A stretch of 64,000 bases of DNA. It comes from Triplophysa rosa. Taxonomy: Eukaryota; Chordata; Actinopteri; Cypriniformes; Nemacheilidae. The position numbers were made by a program, and so were the translations under genes. The stretch spans positions 18,563,384-18,627,383 of the forward strand of contig NC_079912.1 of the NCBI RefSeq assembly GCF_024868665.1. Direction: 5' to 3'. This document shows positions 56,428-64,000 of this stretch, piece after piece. Within the stretch, counting starts at the first letter, position 1. The number at the start of each line of letters is the position of its first letter. The notes beneath the pieces were generated by a model. It searched no databases and was not told the DNA's origin. It saw nothing but the letters and a program-made list of their open reading frames with translations.

Positions 56428-57759
56428 CAGCTATTAACGTAAACCACATGAGTCACACTTAACTGTCATCACATCCGAAACATCATGACGTCACACTTGC
56501 CAGGGGGGATACTGCAATACAAACCAAAACCTCTGAACATTTCAATCTTCCTTTTCTTACACCGACACGTCCGATGTGGCATTACTGCGAGAGACCTTCG
56601 CCAGCCTCTTTAGTGCTGATCTCCTTTGATCCCGATGTGTGGTCTAAATGAAAACTCAAACAGATCCATTCTCTCAAGTTCCCTCACAGATGTGAGGATC
56701 AATACAGGGACATGTGGGTATCGATCAACGTAAATGGTAGCAACACTCACAAATTTGCCAAAACAAGACCTTTTTTTCAGAGGTCCGAGGGCACCGCCAA
56801 GTGCGCTGTAATGTTTTTACGACATCTATGGATTTTATCGAGGTAGATTACGTAGAATTATGTTGCTCAGATTACGACCAGGACTGTCAGCATGGTAAAG
56901 CTTTTGCTGAGCTTATCAATGCAGCTTCTTAGACCACAATGCAATGTCAAGGATGAACTTATGCAACGGTTGGCATGAAAATACAGATTTGTTGACCTGA
57001 TATTCATTTAGCATTTAGACGTTGTTATTATAGCAGCCATATAACGTATTTGGAAACTGGTTGCACATAAACATTAAGTTTTCTTTTCCAATTTTTGTTC
57101 GGAAGTGAATAAGTCTAATAGCAGAGCAAGCACATTTACAGTTAATCACATGATGTCATAAATAGTGTCCGAATACGAAATTAACTAAACTGAACTAAAA
57201 TTAACCCATTTATCTATCGTTTAATCATACGATAACTAACAAACCTCTTTTCGTGCAAAGCTTAGCTCGAACAGGGTGATATAATACATGTTTTAACTTT
57301 AAATTGTGCGTGTGTTTAATCATCAAAATTGTTTTTGAGGCCACTGTTTAACAGACCTTGCGTATGACAACAAAACTTTTTTACTCAAAAAACAGCAACA
57401 AATGTTTATATCTGTGACTTGTTTAAGGTGATTCTTGATAATATCTGTTACCCCCAAAAAACATAATATCAAGACAACACGAACAAAGCCCATCTAACCG
57501 GGAACGACACCAAATGCTTGTTATGTGACGCTGATACAAGTGTCAAAACCCCAACGTCCACAAGCATGCTGACGGCATGATCCGCCACTGTATTAATAAA
57601 CATGCTTTCATTTGGTCCCATCATCCCAATGAGGCTCTTGAGATTAGATGAAAATTGCTCTTGTCTTTCTCAAAGTCCATCATGTTTACTACAGGCGCAA
57701 AACAAGAGGCCGGAACGTGCGCTGGAGTGTGTCGAGGGGCTCGGGGGGCGGCAATATCC
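56428..57759. other. Unique non-coding DNA
   Basis: No gene or repeat recognised. Balanced composition with some GC-raised patches (56530-56730, 57690-57760). Confidence 0.42.
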
Positions 57760-57965
57760 CCCTGCTTTAAACTAAGGCATGCTAAATCATTTAATTGTTC
57801 CCTAAAAGAATAGTTAAAATCTAATTAGCATAGGAGTAATTGCTGTGCCTTGCGGCGCGGGGCAATTGACATGTGGGCGAAATGTTAATTGTTGTAATTG
57901 CCATAGTTACAATGCTAAATGCGCATTATGCAAATGATGTTCAAAATCCTCAAAAGACAAGTTTA
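57760..57965. promoter_or_regulatory. Homeodomain/octamer-dense candidate enhancer
   Basis: Within 200 bases: ATCATTTAATTG, ATCTAATTAGCATAGG, GAGTAATTGC, GGCAATTGACATG, TGTTAATTGTTGTAATTGCC and ATTATGCAAATGA, which holds the POU octamer ATGCAAAT. A GC island, CTTGCGGCGCGGGGC, divides two clusters. This density is far above the surroundings and is typical of deeply conserved developmental enhancers. Conservation untested. Confidence 0.42.
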
Positions 57966-59985
57966 TTCACAGTGTTTGGTCATTTTATGGCCTGTGTTAA
58001 TTGGACATGTTTGTTCAAGAACCCTTGGCAGCACACCAGTGGTTAATATCAAACGGCCTGACAGATTTACAAAGCATCACTAATGTGCACTATAAGGATT
58101 TTTGATAAGCTTTATAAGTAATGGACTGTGACAGTATAACGTGTGTTGACTATCAAACGTGTTTTGTGGATTCAGCATCACACTAATTTGACATAATCAA
58201 CTTCACCAATTAACAAAAACGTTGATAAAACGCAATACAGATTTTGGGATGTGGGATCTACATGAGCAAAAATTAATTATCAACAATTGTGCATTAAAAA
58301 AAAGGTCTTAGCTGTTAATTATTGATATTTCTTCATGAACCCAAACAAACCCAAACTGCGATTATAAGTGATTGTGTTGAGTAAGCCTATCGATGGAAAA
58401 GCACAAGGCCAACACGCATCCACACTTTGCATTTTATGCAAGACAAAACAATTGATTTTTGCGAATCATTTTAAATACATCAGCAGTCCTTTACCTGGTT
58501 TTCCCAATAGACCCCTAGTGTTGAGTGGAACCATGGAACGTCTTTAGCAATAATGCAAAATCAATGAGCAGAAACAGAGCTATCATCTCCTTAAACGCAA
58601 ACTGCTATTTCACTGATTTCTAATTAAATTGACAGCCAGTCCAAACAAACAGGCCTCTATGCTGCATGGAAAATAAAACACTCCGGGTTTTTAAGACTAA
58701 ATAACGTGGGTGACTTCAGAGCAACAAAACTGTACCATTTCACTTTCCCAATGCCAAATGAAAACGCATCGATCTGTAAACATCGTTCTAAACGCTCAAC
58801 AAAGCACAGTGTGTTGAAATAGATATTTGTATGGTAATTCTTCCATTTATCTTAGAGATGCGACGGGGAGATGAGAAGCCCTCGTCTATTTGCGGATCCA
58901 TTAATCTTTTGAAGTCTTAAATGCGTAATCCAATGAAAGACAAAGCTGGTCGACCCGGATTAAATATTTATGGTGGATGCCTTTCTCTGCTCTTACACCA
59001 ACGACTTCTACGCTTGTTGTTCTTTGCTATGAAGTCGCTCGCTAAGGCGCTTGTGTGCTCACTGGCCCATGACGGGAGAGGACAGCGCAATCAGACCGGT
59101 ACCAGAATCAACATGAACTAGCTAACAATTACTGGCATTTTTTGCTTTTTTTGTAGAAATCAAGCGATTCCGTTAGAACGCTTGCTCTAGGTGCTCGGCT
59201 GAGGAAAGTAACTGTGCTGTTAAATGATTATGTACTCATTCTAGTTCTGTCACTTTGTGTTTACACAGCTGTCAAAGACATGCCAATCAATATCTTTATA
59301 AGACCTAATTCCCAAAGCCTCCGCTGGTGCTTTTGGGGAATTTTCCTCCCATCGCCGATGAGCCTTCCAAACACGTCTGTTTGGATCTCTACTTAATATT
59401 TTGAAAATCTTTATTCAATAAACATCTAGTTTGCATCTTAAATATTAGCTTCATAATTACAATTATTGATATTTACAAACTCAGCTCTTGCGTTAAACTT
59501 CAATTTATAAAGATAAACCGACCACGTTGATTTGGGATCTAGCTTTTGTTTTTCGGATGCCTCTCGCCGCACTTATAGACCTGCCATAAGGGATTTAAAA
59601 GATTCCCAGAATCTGCCTCTTTTCAACAGTAAATCCCAGTATTATACTCCTCCAGGCTCAGACTGTTTTACAGCGGTATTTAAATAAGTGAGCATAGGGG
59701 AAAATATGTCAAGGGTCTGTAACAGATGTCCAGCGCTCTTTCCGTTTTCCCTTTGGCTAATTTAGCACTATATTGAGCCTTCAAGGGAGGATTGATGGTC
59801 CTGAAGGTGTCCCCCAACCCCAGACCCCCACCCTCACGCGAGCATGCCTCAGTAGGGAACGGCTACAACTTCCAACACTTTATTATTGGACAATTTGGAG
59901 TCTTCTTTCAGTTGGGTGACATGGCTTAGGAGATGTCACAGACTGGCCAATCAATACTGGAAGCTTAGCTGGCTGAAGTGTCTAC
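57966..59985. other. Unique non-coding DNA
   Basis: No gene recognised. The 58860-59130 stretch is GC-raised with a 66-codon plus frame lacking known content. Confidence 0.4.
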
Positions 59986-60250
59986 CGCAGTGGCAGCAGC
60001 TGGGCCGAACGCGCCGCTGACCTGTTTACAGGACGGTAATTACTTCGGAAGTGTCCAGCTTTTGGCTCTCACTGACCGGAGTGCATTAATGAAGGGAAAA
60101 CGCAGGGCGTGACTGATCAATCCGGTCGTGAGCTTGACCGGCGCATTTTAAATAAAGGGGTCACTAATTATTGAAGAAGGACGAGGAAAAGTGTAAAAAG
60201 GGATGAAGGTGCGATTACAGAATCTATCTGTCATTTCGCTGGCTCTACGC
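59986..60250. promoter_or_regulatory. Candidate regulatory block
   Basis: Repeat-free: GGACGGTAATTACTTCGGAA, GTGCATTAATGAAGG, GACTGATCAATCCGG, and GGTCACTAATTATTGAAG. Mixed CpG and ATTA cores; conservation untested. Confidence 0.32.
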
Positions 60251-63200
60251 GGCGCTCTCTCGGCGAGTCGTTTTTTGTCTTCACTGCGCAACCGGTCAAT
60301 GCCGATTTTCGCAAAAGATTAAGGTTAATATTTGCAAGCGAAACAATTACTTTGCTCTAACGATCGCAGTTGACTGAGATTGGAAAACATAAAATATGTC
60401 CCACCCACAGAATTTCTCGGAGAATCGACAGGCGCTAACTCTTGACATTTCTTTGCTTATTTCCTCCGCATGAGGAGGAGGAAAGACAGAAGCTGCGCGT
60501 TACGCTGCGGTTGCCTGTGGCTCGATCTACTTGACTTGTGGTGCAACAAAGCGCTCAGCATGCAGGCAATCCAAAGCCCAGTAACTGGCAAATGTATTGA
60601 TCCTATGGATTTCCTCCAAAAGTAGTGATAATGATATATCATGGATAGATTTGGATGAACAAACTGTTGCAGAGGTGTGAAACCAATTTGAAGACATAAG
60701 AGCATGTCGTCTATTTGTGATGCTTCAAACAACAAAGGACAAAGAAAGAAAAATCTATGGAGACCTTTAAAGGCTATTACAAAGGGCTTCATTTGTCAAC
60801 AGAATGGTTGTTAAATTTTTATCTCAAAAAACTTTTTTGAGCAGTGATTATAAACACACTTTACTTCTACAGAACAATGAACAATAATGAACTAAAGATA
60901 AATGTGCACACACACGCATTAAAGCCTATGAATAAATAAAACACACACATTGAAACCCGTTTTTACGTAAACACATACACGACATACATTTATCTCTTTA
61001 AAATGCTGAGTTTTGACTAATAACAAGCCACCAGACTCTACCGATTTTACGTATGTAAATTAAGTCAATATGTTTTTCACAAAGCCAAAGGTCACTTCAA
61101 TTTTACATTTATTTGCTCAGTTTTCATACTTCTAAGCTGACAGTTTAGAATAATAACTTTAAACTTTATTGCTTACGGAAAAGTATAGATTTTTACAAAA
61201 ATCTGCATATTTACGCAGTAGTTTTCCTGCATACCGCAGAAGGATTAAAGTTATAGGAGGACAGAAAGATAACTTATGTGTTTTCTATTATATTCTGGGA
61301 AATCTGGTCATAATCCTGCATGTTAAATATCAAACACTTTCATTTTTCATCCCGAATCGATGCATCTGTGCTTTAAGCTTCTTAGTATGCTGAAGAATTG
61401 GATTTCTGTGAAAACATTACATATACAGGTTCGTATTAAAATCTATAATTTATATTCCATTTTCGCCCGATTAAAATGTAACATCTGATTATGATAACCC
61501 TTTGCAATCTTTTCGACATCGTGGACAGCGTTCATTTTAATCTCCGCAACATTTTAATTACTAGGTCAGTTCTGACTTTCAGGAAGGAAAAATAATCTTC
61601 TCACAATGCAAATTATTGTTGCAAAGATATTAAAAACTGAGAAAATGTTATTCAAAATTACGTTTAATTCTAGCTTTTTTCCATATGCTCTGAATGTCTC
61701 ATCTAACAACCGAGTAGGAACCCAAAGGAAAATGTCATGTATTTACTGCTCAGCACATCCACCTCAAGTCCTCTCAAAAACATGTCATTTCTCATACCAA
61801 TGCAACACATCTTGACACATAAATGTAAAAAAATGTATAAAAGACTGTGCTGCACAAACTCAAAAAAAAAAAAAAAACTGCAAGGAAAGAGTTTATTAAA
61901 AATATATATTATAAACAATTAAAATATGGCCAAAAGGAAATATTGAAAAACTTTAACTGCTCACTAAAGAATTTTTATTAGGAAAAACTGACTTTTAAGT
62001 TTCAGATGAATTTGACTTACAACAGAAACCACTGTAACACAAAATGAACGTATGAAGGTGACACAGTAACACACCTAGCTAAATAAAATGTATAAAAACC
62101 TATTTACTAATAAAAATGTCTCTTTCTGTTTTAAGCTATACACATATGCTGAATGAGTCTTTACTTTGGAAATGAAAAGGTCCTGCGTTTATGACGATGT
62201 CCCCGTACTGCACACCTTGTTTGATCGCAGCAGTAATTCTGCATGGTTTTTTCTCCCCTTATCTAAATTCTGAAAGGAAACTCGCAGTCTTTTGTAGTTA
62301 CGTTTTAAATTCAACCGCTCGCCAGCATGCTGCGTGTTCATTTTGGAACTGTGATGGCCAAATCAAGATAACAACATGTCTCTCCAGACAAAATGACCAC
62401 AGCATGATGCTGCCAGCTAAAATTAATTCCGCAGTTGACTCGAGGGGGGATTCAGAGCCGGCGTCTGCCACACCTACTGTACAGTTCTTGAATATTTAGG
62501 AAACGTTATTCTTTACATGCTGTTCTCAGTTTAGTCCCCCAGCATTTACTGATGAAACGTACATCAAAAAAACATTTTGTTTCAATTTCTGGCGGTGCCA
62601 TTAAGAAAACGTACAAGTGGAAGAGTGCACGGTGGCTATCTTTGTGCTACAAAGGAAATTCTGGAGAGGTCAGAATAAAAGAATGCTTCCTGCCTGTGCG
62701 ACCTGACATCGTTCATTTACAGGAGCAGATTTAAAGCTGCTCAACATATTCTTTAAAAATATTCAGAATGTTTTTACTAGTACAGAACAGTCGGAAATAA
62801 AATACATGCCATGCTTTGGTCGACCTGTCACTCCTCATCATATTGACAGCTACAAATATAAATAGCAGAAGATGCAAATCTTCATGATCAAATGGATCAT
62901 CCAGGTTCAGTGCCAGTGAGTGGGACTTTGACTTTACTGTCAGGAGGCATTTTTAGAATAAGTCTAAATTTCTGACATTTCCATTAAACAGATATGCTAA
63001 TGTATGGAGACCTGTGATTTTGCAGGCAGATCACTATCATACATGAGACAGTTTATAAATGTACCTTCTTCCAGATCAACAGCCTGAAGACTAGCAAAAA
63101 CATTATTTAAAGCATGGTGGGGCGTAACAGTATGTTGTGATAGACTGTATATAATACAATGCGATATGTATTAGTGGCTGGGTTTGTTTGATAATATGAT

Positions 63201-63714
63201 ATAATGTTTCAATGTGTCCTTTTTTAATATTGTGGTTATTCAGCTTAATTCTTAATTTTATGCTAAAACTCATTATTTTTCAGCAACAAATCAATTACAT
63301 TGTTTACAAATTTACATAAGACTGAATTAAACCTTGAATGTTGTCACTTCGTTACCAATCTTTAATAACTTTTTTCCTACATACAACTTGTTAATGTAAA
63401 ATTGTTACATGAAAACAAAATCAATTTCTTTTTTTATTTTTACTGCGGTTTCGGGAACCCGGCATCATTTATTGTATCAGATCATGAGCTGACTGTAGCT
63501 TTACTCCCCTAAACAATTACGTCATAAAAACCGCTTAATTTCTAATTACCATTCAAACCAAAAAATACATTTCTTTACTCGCATATTTAATGACATTTTA
63601 ATTGTTTGTTCAATTAATACCACGTCTAAAGATTTGTAAAAGAAACAGTGAAACCATATGTTGAAGACGTGACTCTGGGTTATGTCACAGCCACTTGACG
63701 TCTCTATTCAGGGA
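60251..63714. other. AT-rich non-coding DNA
   Basis: No gene recognised. Frames of 60-111 codons lack known domains. A poly-A run lies at 61862-61877. No full repeat recognised. Confidence 0.42.
61862..61877. repeat. Poly(A) run
   Basis: About sixteen A bases within AT-rich sequence. No adjacent retroposon or target duplication recognised. Confidence 0.85.
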
Positions 63715-64000
63715 GCAGTGTTGTAAATAATTACACACAATTAGCACTTAATTAATGAGGCTGAAACAAAGAGACGGCTCCCTCGGTGCCCTTCTTCAGC
63801 TTGTGTAAAACGCAGCCTGGCTGCTGTTGACAATATGCCATCTGTTCCTAAATCCACAGCCCAAGACAAGCCCTGCTAGCACCCTTCTGTGATAATATGA
63901 CATGTTGAAACCGTAATCGCCCCCTTGGGCCGACATAATTACAACTCCACGTTAATCACCTAACAATTAGCAGCCATCAGTTCCAAGGGGCAATCGATGA
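63715..64000. promoter_or_regulatory. Candidate regulatory block at the right edge
   Basis: AAATAATTACACACAATTAG, CACTTAATTAATGAGGC, ATAATTACAACTCC, CGTTAATCACC and AACAATTAGCAGCC are separated by GC-balanced unique sequence. No repeat. Resembles a conserved non-coding element; it continues beyond the window. Confidence 0.4.

Noticed and set aside
1..64000. CRISPR array, bacterial operons or phage genes
   Set aside because: Spaced identical repeats with unique spacers, ribosome binding sites and dense genes are absent; all repeats are eukaryotic types.

Overview
The window looks like non-coding DNA of a bony fish, most likely a cypriniform (carp, minnow, zebrafish or loach group). The evidence is the set of interspersed repeats: DANA/mermaid-like tRNA-derived SINEs, V-SINE-type tails with the core AGCAGACGCTTTTATCC, about ten palindromic repeats carrying GGGTGAACT at their ends, TTAA-ended MITEs of the GGTCCAGTGT type, and hAT elements ending in TAGGGCTG. 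These families are familiar from zebrafish and carp; the assignment is from memory, not from a search. Base composition is AT-rich, with local GC-rich islands.

No intact protein-coding gene is visible in 64 kb. Nearly all open frames are short and look like chance. The exceptions are retrotransposon remnants at 10.4-11.1 kb, a split reading frame inside a TTAA element at 28.17-28.54 kb (minus strand), and one 99-base candidate exon with canonical splice sites at 52929-53027 (minus strand), perhaps linked to a donor at 54325.

Layout. 1-6 kb: GA microsatellite, one palindromic repeat, one SINE and a candidate regulatory block (4.85-5.48 kb). 6.09-8.52 kb: three transposons nested inside one another. 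9.69-12.6 kb: a non-autonomous LTR retrotransposon with a perfect 5-base target duplication, a truncated 3' LTR, and minisatellites in both LTRs and in the internal region. 12.8-31 kb: unique sequence with scattered palindromic repeats, SINEs, a LINE-like tail and two GGTCCAGTGT-type elements. 32.4-33.6 kb: another such element followed by a candidate regulatory block. 34.9-46.7 kb: palindromic repeats, a 290-base inverted-repeat MITE and the first hAT copy (45.5 kb). 50.1-51.3 kb: a second hAT copy inserted in an older repeat, with a perfect 8-base duplication. 52.9-54.4 kb: candidate exons. 56.1-56.4 kb: two adjacent hairpin elements. 57.8 kb, 60 kb and the right edge: blocks dense in homeodomain-type TAAT/ATTA cores.

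The low gene content, long repeat-poor stretches and homeodomain-motif clusters fit a gene desert or a large intron beside a developmental regulator. That is an inference; the locus could not be named. Regulatory calls rest on motif density and composition only, because conservation could not be tested here.
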